Position numbers and translations under genes: made by a program
The notes under the pieces: model-generated
The model's input: only the letters and a program-made list of their open reading frames with translations
The model's database searches: none
What the model was told of the DNA's origin: nothing
Source: DATJUF01 sp035502655
GTDB lineage: Bacteria; Desulfobacterota; Binatia; Binatales; Binataceae
Direction of reading: 5' to 3'
DNA: 6,225 nt
Assembly (NCBI GenBank): GCA_035502655.1
Contig: DATJUF010000074.1
Span: forward strand, 1 to 6,225
Shown here: positions 1-5,570 of the stretch, one piece after another
How positions within the stretch are numbered: position 1 is the stretch's first letter
How the letters are laid out: each line of letters begins with the position of its first letter

Positions 1-204
1 CTCGCCGGTCCCATCGTGCCCACCGTTCGCGACCTGCTCGCCGATGGCGACAAAGTCGCTCTCCAATGGGAAGGGCGCTCCACCGGCACCAATGGCACCA
101 TCTATTATCAAACTTATTGCTGGGTAATGCGCCTCGAGGGCGGCAAGGTCAAAGAAGGTACCGCTTATCTCGACACCGCTTTGATTAACCAGTTGTGGGG
201 CTAA
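1..204 (+). CDS. SnoaL-like / NTF2-fold protein, C-terminal part (5' end outside window)
   Basis: This reading frame is open from the first base of the window to a TAA at 202-204, giving 67 visible residues, so the gene starts left of the window. A GTG at position 16 is in frame but lies inside the conserved domain and is unlikely to be the real start. The visible part fits the last strands of the SnoaL/ketosteroid-isomerase-like NTF2 fold. It has a 'GDKVALQWEG' strand, then 'GRSTGTNGTIYYQ', a strand ending in 'GGKVKEGTAYLDT', and a short C-terminal helix. Family members are small (about 120-150 residue) cone-shaped proteins. They act as isomerases, cyclases, hydratases or dehalogenase-like enzymes, or only as binding proteins. 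The catalytic residues sit mostly in the missing part, so the reaction cannot be named. The next gene in the same direction, an SDR dehydrogenase, starts 84 nt downstream, which is compatible with shared metabolism. The family call is fairly safe; the substrate is unknown. Confidence 0.8.
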   Translation, partial: LAGPIVPTVRDLLADGDKVALQWEGRSTGTNGTIYYQTYCWVMRLEGGKVKEGTAYLDTALINQLWG

Positions 205-252
205 CACTTATAAGAGCGCAGCGTCTCAGGCCGTTTTGAGTCACTCGGCCAA

Positions 253-258
253 TATAAA
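253..258 (+). promoter_or_regulatory. Possible -10 element (TATAAA) for the SDR gene
   Basis: TATAAA matches the sigma-70 -10 consensus at five of six positions. It lies 30 nt before the SDR start, in a locally AT-rich patch of a GC-rich region. The best -35-like hexamer, TTGAGT at 236-241, is only 11 nt upstream, which is too close for a normal 16-18 nt spacer. No good hexamer exists at the proper distance, so this is a weak candidate. A small dyad (GAGTCACTC, 238-246) nested in GGCCG/CGGCC arms (229-233 and 246-250) lies just upstream and could be an operator or chance. Confidence 0.25.
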
Positions 259-278
259 TCCTTTAGACAACACCAAGT

Positions 279-284
279 GGAGAA
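279..284 (+). promoter_or_regulatory. Shine-Dalgarno deciding the SDR start
   Basis: GGAGAA lies just before two adjacent ATG codons at 286 and 289. The GGAG core leaves 3 nt before the first ATG and 6 nt before the second, so 289 is favoured. A GTG at 277 is in frame but overlaps the ribosome-binding site itself, which argues against it. Confidence 0.65.
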
Positions 285-288
285 AATG

Positions 289-1065
289 ATGGCAGGTATT
301 CTCGACGGCAAAGTCGCATTGATTACCGGCGCAGGCTCCGGCATCGGACGCGCCACTTCCACAATTTTCGCACGCGAAGGCGCCAGGCTGATTCTCGCCG
401 ATGTCGTCGAAGACGCCGGCCAGGCAACCTTGCAGGCGATAAAGCAGGGCGGCGCCGAAGCTATCTTCGTCAAAACTGACGTCTCCCAATCCGCCGAGGT
501 TGATGCTTTGATCGCGAAAGCCGTCTCTACCTACGGCCGCCTCGATTGCGCCTTCAACAACGCCGGCATCGAAGGTGCCGGCGCCTTGACCCATAAATGC
601 ACTGCCGAAAACTGGAACCGTGTCATCGCTATCAACTTGACCGGCGTATGGCTCTGCATGAAAGCCGAGATCACTCAGATGCTGCTCCAGGGTGGCGGCG
701 GCGCGATCGTTAACACTTCTTCACTCGCGGGCCTTGCTGGCACAAGGGGCGGGCCCGCCTATGTGGCAGCCAAGCATGGCGTCGCCGGACTGACCAAGGC
801 CGCCGCACTCGAATATGGCCGCCATAATATCCGTGTAAATGCGGTTTGCCCGGGTCCAATCCGCACTCCGATGATGGAGCGCATCATGGCGATGTCGGGC
901 GGCAACCCAGCCGCCGCCGAAGAGCACTTTGTCAGGGGCGAACCGCTGCGCCGCTTCGGCCAACCCTCGGAAATCGGCGAGGCCGTCGCCTGGCTATGCT
1001 TCGGCCATGCTTCCTACGTCACCGGCCTGCCGATGCCAGTAGACGGTGGCGCCATCGCCCAGTAA
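289..1065 (+). CDS. Classical SDR-family NAD(P)-dependent oxidoreductase
   Basis: This is a complete 258-residue classical short-chain dehydrogenase/reductase, within the family's usual 245-270 residues. It is a soluble Rossmann-fold enzyme that interconverts alcohols and ketones. The cofactor loop TGAGSGIG is at residues 13-20 and the NNAG motif at 90-93. The catalytic tetrad is Asn116, Ser145, Tyr158 and Lys162 (YVAAK), with the expected 13-residue Ser-Tyr spacing. The 'CPGPIRTPM' segment and the C-terminal 'VTGLPMPVDGG' are also typical. An acidic residue, Asp38, ends the second strand; in this family that usually means NAD(H) rather than NADP(H), which is an inference here. I chose the ATG at 289 on Shine-Dalgarno spacing; 286 is nearly as good. 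The upstream neighbour is a SnoaL-like protein on the same strand. The downstream gene converges from the minus strand. The substrate cannot be predicted, and annotations such as 3-oxoacyl-ACP reductase or glucose dehydrogenase would be over-calls. Confidence 0.95.
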   Translation: MAGILDGKVALITGAGSGIGRATSTIFAREGARLILADVVEDAGQATLQAIKQGGAEAIFVKTDVSQSAEVDALIAKAVSTYGRLDCAFNNAGIEGAGALTHKCTAENWNRVIAINLTGVWLCMKAEITQMLLQGGGGAIVNTSSLAGLAGTRGGPAYVAAKHGVAGLTKAAALEYGRHNIRVNAVCPGPIRTPMMERIMAMSGGNPAAAEEHFVRGEPLRRFGQPSEIGEAVAWLCFGHASYVTGLPMPVDGGAIAQ

Positions 1066-1089
1066 CTCCGCCTCTGTTTCGGATCGCAT

Positions 1090-1126
1090 ACGGCCGTCGT
1101 CTCGTCTAGGCGCTGACGGCGGCCGT
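1090..1126. repeat. Imperfect inverted repeat in the convergent SDR/isomerase gap
   Basis: ACGGCCG (1090-1096) and CGGCCGT (1120-1126) are perfect complements around a 23-nt interior. An inner GTC/GAC pair (1099-1101 with 1115-1117) could lengthen the stem with a bulge. It sits in the 68-nt gap between two genes that end facing each other, where a bidirectional terminator would be expected. Neither side has a T-tract, so it is not a canonical intrinsic terminator. It may still pause transcription or protect 3' ends. Confidence 0.35.
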
Positions 1127-1133
1127 TCAGGGG

Positions 1134-2006
1134 CTACTTCTGGCGTGCTTTCGTGATCACGGCGCGTGAACTCTCATATGCGGCGCGAGCCGCCTCTTCG
1201 ACCGTCCGCGCACGCTGTTCGGCCGATAGAATTTCGACCGAGAACGGCGCTACAACTCCCACCGCGTCCAGCATCCGAATAAAGCCGGCAAGGTCGAACG
1301 CACCTTCTCCCGGCAAACGCCGCCGGTCGGTCGTGTCTTCCATCCAGCTCCCCATCCGCTCAGCGTCAGCATCGTCGAACTGGATCAAGAAAAACTTCTC
1401 CGGCGGTACGGCCCGTACCTGCGCTGGATCCGCCGCGCCACGGAAGTAGTGCCACGTATCGATGAGAATTCCACCGTTCGCCCGGCCCGCCTCGCCGACG
1501 ATCGCGCCCGCCGCGGCCACATCCGGGATATCCGACCAGGGCAGAAATTCGAGCGCAACCAGCAGCCCATGTTTTGCCGCCCGATCACATAAATCGCCGA
1601 ACTTCGCCGCCACCTTCTCTGGCGGCGGCAGACTCCCGCGCTCTCCGGCACAGCCAACATTCATGTGACGCGACCCAAACGCATCGGCGGCTTGATAGAT
1701 CCGCTCTTCTACCGCCCGCGGCCGTTCGCCGCGCTCGCCCTCTTCCCACCATCCAGTCAGGAATTCGATCTCCGCCGCCGCGATTCCATGATCATCGAGT
1801 ATCCGCCGCATCTCAGCGTCGGATACGCCTCGCTCGTGGCACGCTATATAGTCTTCTACGGCAATTCCGATCGCGGCAAACCCCGCCTTTGCCGCAGCCG
1901 CCACCCTATCAGCAAAACTAAAACGTGGTGGTTGAAACACCGGGGACCCTGAAAGCGTATACGAGCTCGCGATTAAGTCATTGCCTCCGAGCGTTCGCGC
2001 TAGCAA
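1134..2006 (-). CDS. Sugar phosphate isomerase/epimerase-like TIM-barrel protein (AP endonuclease 2 / xylose isomerase-like family)
   Basis: This is a complete 290-residue protein of the xylose-isomerase-like TIM-barrel superfamily. Members are usually cytosolic metal-dependent isomerases, epimerases or dehydratases of sugars, inositols and keto acids. Typical elements appear in order: an N-terminal 'DLIASSYTLSG' strand, 'AGFAAIGIAVEDY' (41-53) and 'AAAEIEFLTGWW' (76-87). Next come 'ALEFLPW' (151-157) with probable metal ligand Glu153, and 'ILIDTWHYFRG' (180-190) with Asp183 and His186. 'FLIQFDDA' (206-213) follows with Gln209 and Asp211, and 'FSVEIL' (255-260) with Glu258. These fit the usual Glu/Asp/His/Glu metal site, so the protein is probably active. 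The start is a TTG; no ATG lies in frame near the N-terminus and a near-perfect Shine-Dalgarno sits 6 nt upstream. It follows the luciferase-like gene by 95 nt in the same direction, so co-transcription is possible. Lack of DNA-repair context makes a true endonuclease IV unlikely. The exact substrate is unknown. Confidence 0.9.
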   Translation of the reverse strand: MLARTLGGNDLIASSYTLSGSPVFQPPRFSFADRVAAAAKAGFAAIGIAVEDYIACHERGVSDAEMRRILDDHGIAAAEIEFLTGWWEEGERGERPRAVEERIYQAADAFGSRHMNVGCAGERGSLPPPEKVAAKFGDLCDRAAKHGLLVALEFLPWSDIPDVAAAGAIVGEAGRANGGILIDTWHYFRGAADPAQVRAVPPEKFFLIQFDDADAERMGSWMEDTTDRRRLPGEGAFDLAGFIRMLDAVGVVAPFSVEILSAEQRARTVEEAARAAYESSRAVITKARQK

Positions 2007-2012
2007 GATAGG

Positions 2013-2020
2013 CCTCCCTT
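2013..2020 (-). promoter_or_regulatory. Strong Shine-Dalgarno before a TTG start
   Basis: Read on the minus strand, this is AAGGGAGG, ending 6 nt before the TTG at 2006-2004. It is a better match to the anti-Shine-Dalgarno than those of the other genes in the window, and it fixes the TTG as the start of the isomerase-like protein. Confidence 0.75.
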
Positions 2021-2037
2021 GTGGGCCGTGCCCGACT

Positions 2038-2065
2038 GAGTCTGCGAACGGAGCGCCTAAGACTC
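2038..2065. repeat. Weak dyad between luciferase-like and isomerase-like genes
   Basis: GAGTCT (2038-2043) and AGACTC (2060-2065) are complementary across a 16-nt interior in the 95-nt gap between the two minus-strand genes. The stem is short and has no T-tract after it. If formed in the transcript it could pause or process the mRNA, but chance is a fair explanation. Confidence 0.2.
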
Positions 2066-2101
2066 TGAGGCCCTCCGCCGCCCACTCATGCGCACAACAA
2101 T

Positions 2102-3484
2102 CTAAGCTCCCTGCAGCGCCTCGATCGACCCGACCGAAAGCGGCTTTTGACCCGCTTTGAGTGGACGCGATCCTGGCGTTACCTCGAACGGTGACTTGAG
2201 TCCCAATTCTTCGCCGATCTGGCGCACGGCCGGCATCACCTCAGTTGCAATCAAACGTATATTATTCAGCCGATCTTCCTGCGATATCGGCCCGTCATTC
2301 TGCCAGAACGCGAAGATCCCCGGCCGCAGCACTTCCAGCACCTTGCGCAGCTTCGGGATTACTGTCTTCGGTGTGCCGCAAATTACCTGCATCGAGCGCT
2401 CGACCGCCGGGAACGCGTCGAAGATCTGTTTGCGCGTCTCCTCGACGTTGATCTGTTTCTGCTGCCAGATCGCCGACCGGGTTTTTATTTGCTGATCGGA
2501 AATCTTCTCTGTCTCCGTCACGCCGCCTTGGGCCGCCCCTACCCATGGACTCCCTTTGGTCGACGCCGGATCGGTAAACTGCCGCGCCGCGCGCTTGGTC
2601 GCGTCCTTGGAGTTATATCCCGGCGGGAACATCCACTGCGGCTGGCCGAACAGGCTATAGCCAATTCCCGCGCCGCCGAACATATCCCACTTCGCGATTT
2701 CGTGAGCCTTCTCTTCGGTCTCGGCGACATAGACTTTTTGTAGATAGCCGAAATTCTCCGGCCCCACCTGGTAGCCTTCTTCGGCCGCCGCGTCGCGATA
2801 GATATCCCATAGCTCTACTGTCGGCTCCAGAAATGTCGCCAGTGCGATATATGGGTAGCGATGCTTCGCGCACCACACCACCGTCTCAGGACTCAGCAGC
2901 CCCGGAATCCAGATCGGCGGATGCGGCTTCTGGATCGGCAGGCACCACGGATCGATAAACCGGTAGTGAAAATGCTTGCCCTCGTAACGGAACGGTCCGG
3001 GCTTGGTCCACGCCTGAATTACGACGTCGTGCGCCTCATTGAAGTATTCGCGATTGAAGGCTGGATTCGCATTGCTGGCGAATTGCTCGCTGCCGCCACC
3101 GCGCACCCATCCGGTCACCAGCCGTCCGCCCGAGATCATGTCGATCATGCCTAGCTCTTCCGCCAGCCGCAGCGGATTGCCTACTACCGGCAGGGGATTA
3201 CCCAGCAGCACGATCTTCACTTTTCTGGTAATGCGCGCGAGAATCGACGCCTCGACATCCATCACCGATCCCATGCAGAACGCGGTGTCGTGATGCTCAT
3301 TCAGCATCACGCCGTCGAATCCCAGATCTTCTGCGAGGATCTTCTCGTCAAGATACTCGTTGAGCAGTTGGCCGCCTTTGACAGAATCGAAATGCTTGTT
3401 CGGGATGCCAAAAAAGCCGTTCTTGATTACCTCATCGTTGGGTACATAACGATAAGGACGTTCCGTGAAATACATCACGTGCAT
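2102..3484 (-). CDS. LLM-class (luciferase-like) flavin/F420-dependent oxidoreductase, long form
   Basis: This 460-residue protein belongs to the bacterial luciferase-like superfamily, whose members use FMNH2 or coenzyme F420 in a TIM barrel for monooxygenation or hydride transfer. Family landmarks are 'AEDLGFDGVMLNEHH' (51-65), a 'GNPLPVVGNPLRLAEELGMI' stretch (95-114), 'ISGGRLVTGWVRGG' (117-130), 'FNREYFNEAHDVV' (143-155), 'GKHFHYRF' (169-176) and 'PHPPIWIPG' (187-195). The length is above the usual 330-380. The excess lies mainly in an extra segment around residues 275-345 and in a C-terminal tail after about 430. The ATG at 3484 has GGAG (3496-3493) 8 nt upstream and begins directly at the first barrel strand ('MYFTERPY'). 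The alpha/beta hydrolase ends 79 nt upstream on the same strand, suggesting a functional pair. FMN versus F420 cannot be decided from these motifs, so names such as alkanal monooxygenase or F420 dehydrogenase would be over-specific. Confidence 0.92.
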   Translation of the reverse strand: MHVMYFTERPYRYVPNDEVIKNGFFGIPNKHFDSVKGGQLLNEYLDEKILAEDLGFDGVMLNEHHDTAFCMGSVMDVEASILARITRKVKIVLLGNPLPVVGNPLRLAEELGMIDMISGGRLVTGWVRGGGSEQFASNANPAFNREYFNEAHDVVIQAWTKPGPFRYEGKHFHYRFIDPWCLPIQKPHPPIWIPGLLSPETVVWCAKHRYPYIALATFLEPTVELWDIYRDAAAEEGYQVGPENFGYLQKVYVAETEEKAHEIAKWDMFGGAGIGYSLFGQPQWMFPPGYNSKDATKRAARQFTDPASTKGSPWVGAAQGGVTETEKISDQQIKTRSAIWQQKQINVEETRKQIFDAFPAVERSMQVICGTPKTVIPKLRKVLEVLRPGIFAFWQNDGPISQEDRLNNIRLIATEVMPAVRQIGEELGLKSPFEVTPGSRPLKAGQKPLSVGSIEALQGA

Positions 3485-3492
3485 CGCGATTT

Positions 3493-3496
3493 CTCC
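3493..3496 (-). promoter_or_regulatory. Shine-Dalgarno of the luciferase-like gene
   Basis: On the minus strand this reads GGAG, 8 nt before the ATG at 3484-3482. It lies in a distinctly A-rich leader (about 3485-3560) that contrasts with the GC-rich genes on both sides. Low structure in such a leader would favour separate translation initiation. Confidence 0.6.
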
Positions 3497-3563
3497 ATCC
3501 CTTTTATTTAGCTTCGCTCATATGACTAATCGATACCGTCTTATCTATTTCTGGCTAATCACG

Positions 3564-4367
3564 CTACTCCAGAAAGCTCTCAACCGCCTGCACAAATTCT
3601 GCCGTCCGTTCCACTTCCGGCCGATGTCCGCAGCCGTCAAACACAGTCACTTGTGCATGCTTGAGCGCTTGCCTCAGCGGCTCAAGCGCGCCGATCGGAA
3701 CCATCTTGTCCTCACGTCCCCATAGAACCTGCACCGGCAGGCTCTGCGCCACCGGCAGCAGGTGCGGCAAGCTCGGATTGTGCATGAACGGCACCCACGC
3801 CAGCCGCGCCGTCTGCGCCCGCGCCTCTTCCCAGCGCTCGAATTGCTCCGGCCCGATGCCGCCAAACAATTCATCGAACTCTGCCGTCTTGTCTGCGTCA
3901 TGTACCGTCAGGATCAAATGCTGTGGCGCCATCACTTGGAAGAAATCGAAAATCTCGCCCTCCTGCGGCCGGATTCCCATCGGCGCCACTAGCACCATCT
4001 TGCGGAACTGATGCGGATTCGACGCCGCCATCTCCGCCGCGATCCATCCGCCGAGCGAGAACCCAATCACATCAATCGGCGCCAGATTCTGCTCCAGCAA
4101 ATAGTTCGCATAAAACCCGCCGAGGTCCCGGACGTTAGTAATCCATTCGGCTCGAGGCGTCACGCTGTACCCCGGATGCTGCGGGATCAGCAGCGTATGC
4201 TTCTGCGCCAGCGCCGCATTCCACTTGAGCCATCCCGGCCAGCCCAGCTCCTCATGCAGCACCAGCAGCGGCCTGCCGGTGCCGCCCTTTACGACCGTCA
4301 GCTCAGTGCCGCCGGCCCGGACGGTCTCTTCATGCCACTGACGCGATCCGTTTGCCGAAGCTCCCAT
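3564..4367 (-). CDS. Alpha/beta-fold hydrolase
   Basis: This is a complete 267-residue alpha/beta hydrolase of the usual single-domain size, predicted soluble with no signal peptide. The nucleophile elbow is 'GFSLGG' with Ser104. The acid is most likely Asp220 in 'LWGREDKMVP' (215-224), and the histidine is His248 in 'GCGHRPEVE' (245-253), giving a full triad. The oxyanion-hole region is 'LVLHEELGWPGW' (35-46), where the common His-Gly is His-Glu; this is a mild oddity that may shape the active site. A cap region lies between about residues 130 and 210. The family includes esterases, lactonases, C-C bond hydrolases, epoxide hydrolases and haloperoxidases. A serine nucleophile argues against the Asp-dependent epoxide and haloalkane enzymes. 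The ATG at 4367 follows AGAGGGG (4376-4370). The luciferase-like oxidoreductase follows after 79 nt, so cleavage of an ester, lactone or diketone made by that enzyme is a reasonable guess. Confidence 0.93.
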   Translation of the reverse strand: MGASANGSRQWHEETVRAGGTELTVVKGGTGRPLLVLHEELGWPGWLKWNAALAQKHTLLIPQHPGYSVTPRAEWITNVRDLGGFYANYLLEQNLAPIDVIGFSLGGWIAAEMAASNPHQFRKMVLVAPMGIRPQEGEIFDFFQVMAPQHLILTVHDADKTAEFDELFGGIGPEQFERWEEARAQTARLAWVPFMHNPSLPHLLPVAQSLPVQVLWGREDKMVPIGALEPLRQALKHAQVTVFDGCGHRPEVERTAEFVQAVESFLE

Positions 4368-4369
4368 AT

Positions 4370-4376
4370 CCCCTCT
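4370..4376 (-). promoter_or_regulatory. Shine-Dalgarno of the alpha/beta hydrolase
   Basis: On the minus strand this reads AGAGGGG, ending 2 nt before the ATG at 4367-4365; the AGAGG core leaves 4 nt. The spacing is short, but no other start codon fits the protein's N-terminus better. Confidence 0.5.
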
Positions 4377-4392
4377 CAGTTACCCGAACGCC

Positions 4393-4410
4393 GCCATGCA
4401 GAAGCATGGC
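4393..4410 (-). repeat. Perfect 7-bp hairpin in the hydrolase leader
   Basis: GCCATGC (4393-4399) and GCATGGC (4404-4410) are perfect complements around a 4-nt loop. In the hydrolase transcript the stem would lie 25 nt before the start codon, just upstream of the Shine-Dalgarno. It could tune translation or stabilise the mRNA 5' end. Read on the plus strand it is followed by a T-rich stretch, but no plus-strand gene ends there, so a terminator role is unlikely. Confidence 0.45.
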
Positions 4411-4413
4411 TTC

Positions 4414-4419
4414 ATTCTA
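4414..4419 (-). promoter_or_regulatory. Possible -10 element (TAGAAT) for the hydrolase-led transcript
   Basis: On the minus strand TAGAAT differs from TATAAT at one base and sits 46 nt before the hydrolase ATG, inside the gap between the two minus-strand blocks. No convincing -35 hexamer lies 16-18 nt upstream. A good TTGACG (4461-4456) exists but is 36 nt away. This is a plausible but weak promoter call. Confidence 0.25.
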
Positions 4420-4460
4420 AATGCTCACCGTGATGCCGAACCTAACACTAAACTCCGTCA

Positions 4461-4492
4461 ATCGAAAAGCGCTCGATGATTCGCTTTTCGAT
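4461..4492. repeat. Perfect 11-bp inverted repeat at the boundary between gene blocks
   Basis: ATCGAAAAGCG (4461-4471) and CGCTTTTCGAT (4482-4492) are exact reverse complements around a 10-nt loop. The repeat lies 112 nt past the stop codon of the glycosyltransferase and 93 nt before the hydrolase start, in a 237-nt gap with no convincing gene. The stem is long enough to end or pause transcription of the glycosyltransferase operon, or to serve as a protein-binding site. The flanks have no T-run in either direction, so it is not a textbook intrinsic terminator. The A/T-rich core with symmetric arms also fits an operator. Confidence 0.6.
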
Positions 4493-4604
4493 GCCGGGCG
4501 GAACTTTCCACCCTGCTTTGATATGCCGCGGATCATCTAGCCTCCGGCCATCACAGCGACGGCGACGCTTCGCTAACCAGCCCCGCCACAGAACGGGAAG
4601 TACT

Positions 4605-5537
4605 TCAGTCCTGGCCGGCCGATTTATTGCGTGAACCGCCACTGAGGGCGCGAGCCAATCGTAGCGGCAGAAAACAGCGCGCTAGCCTCAATGTATTGCG
4701 CCAATGCCAGGGCTGATAACGCAGTGCGCCGATTAACGCCCGCCTCGCTCCCGCCCGGTCACCGCTATGCAGCGCCGTGACTCCCGAAGCACCGAGCGCG
4801 CTGGCGTAGGCGTGGCGGGTCGCGCGCAGCAACTCATCCGCACCGTGCCCATAGCGCTCGGCAGTACGCCTGGCGAAGATCGCATAATCCATCTCGTACT
4901 TGCGCATGCGATCGCCGATAGGCGTCACGCGATAGCGCACCAGCGGCTCTTCCACAAAAATAAAATCGCCGCGCTCGCGCGCCCGCAGCCACAAATCGAC
5001 ATCTTCATACGCACGCCGATACTCCTCGCAAAAGCCCTGGCACGCTTCATACGTGGCACGCCGCATCAATACAGTGCTCGGCAAAATCGGCCACCAGCGC
5101 GCGAGCAGATCCGCCATCGATGGGGCATGAGCGTATGCCGCATCTATATAACGAACGCCGGCTGGTTCACCGCGATCGTTCACGGCAATCACGTCCGAAT
5201 AGGCCAGCACCGCACCCGGACTCTGACCGAGTGCGTTAACCAGAGAGATTAGCTTTTCCGGCTGCCAAACATCGTCTGCATCGAGGAAGGCGATATATTC
5301 GGACCTGGCCGCCATTGCGCCAGCATTTCGCGCGGCCGCGAGGCCACGATTCGCCTGCCTGATGACTCTGACACGCGACCCAAAGCTTGCGAGCACGTTC
5401 GGCGTGGAATCGGTTGAGCCATCGTCAACCACAACTACTTCGTGCCCGCCCTCGCAGCTCTGGCCGAGCGCGCTATCGATCGCGCTGGCAACCGTGGCGG
5501 CGCCGTTGAAGACGGGGATTACGACCGCGACCTGCAT
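4605..5537 (-). CDS. Glycosyltransferase family 2 (GT-A fold)
   Basis: This is a complete 310-residue inverting glycosyltransferase of the GT2 type, which moves a sugar from a nucleotide-sugar onto a lipid, glycan or protein acceptor at the cytoplasmic face. The N-terminal nucleotide-binding strand 'VVIPVFNG' is at residues 5-12 and 'VVDDGSTDST' at 37-46. 'NRGLAAARNAG' spans 63-73, and 'FLDADDVW' (84-91) carries the metal-binding DxD. 'AYEDVDLWLRA' (176-186) holds the likely catalytic acidic residue and 'VRYRV' (200-204) follows. The last 70 residues look helical with a short TPR-like stretch and basic residues; no clear transmembrane segment is seen. The ATG at 5537 opens straight into the first strand, so the start is secure although the Shine-Dalgarno is weak (GAAG 3 nt away). 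A sulfotransferase ends 33 nt upstream on the same strand, which points to an operon for a modified surface glycan or glycolipid. Sugar and acceptor are unknown. Confidence 0.94.
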   Translation of the reverse strand: MQVAVVIPVFNGAATVASAIDSALGQSCEGGHEVVVVDDGSTDSTPNVLASFGSRVRVIRQANRGLAAARNAGAMAARSEYIAFLDADDVWQPEKLISLVNALGQSPGAVLAYSDVIAVNDRGEPAGVRYIDAAYAHAPSMADLLARWWPILPSTVLMRRATYEACQGFCEEYRRAYEDVDLWLRARERGDFIFVEEPLVRYRVTPIGDRMRKYEMDYAIFARRTAERYGHGADELLRATRHAYASALGASGVTALHSGDRAGARRALIGALRYQPWHWRNTLRLARCFLPLRLARALSGGSRNKSAGQD

Positions 5538-5570
5538 AGACTTCGACAGCTTGGGGCAGCCCGCAAGGTA

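Noticed and set aside
16..18. GTG as the start of the SnoaL-like gene
   Set aside because: The frame is open to the window edge and the GTG falls inside the conserved fold, so the gene begins outside the window.
236..241. TTGAGT as a -35 box for the SDR gene
   Set aside because: Only 11 nt separate it from the TATAAA element, too short for sigma-70 recognition.
241..594. Minus-strand 117-codon frame opposite the SDR
   Set aside because: It lies antisense to a confidently identified gene, and its Cys/Gly/Ala-rich composition is typical of reverse-complement shadows.
1574..1952. Overlapping plus-strand frames of 115 and 95 codons opposite the isomerase-like gene
   Set aside because: They mirror a real TIM-barrel gene, overlap each other and look low-complexity in translation.
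3485..3563. Separate promoter in the A-rich gap before the luciferase-like gene
   Set aside because: The gap is AT-rich, but I could not find a -35/-10 pair with acceptable matches and spacing.
4011..4433. Plus-strand 140-codon frame opposite the alpha/beta hydrolase
   Set aside because: It is antisense to the hydrolase nucleophile-elbow region, Arg/Pro-rich, and has no family features.
4448..4642. A 64-codon minus-strand frame with a GTG start in the gap after the glycosyltransferase
   Set aside because: It overlaps the glycosyltransferase 3' end, has no Shine-Dalgarno support, is Arg-rich as GC-rich shadow frames are, and part of its codons come from the inverted repeat. I recognise no family.
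4767..5252. Plus-strand 161-codon frame opposite the glycosyltransferase
   Set aside because: It is fully antisense to the GT2 catalytic domain; the Arg/Ala/His-rich product has no recognisable motif.
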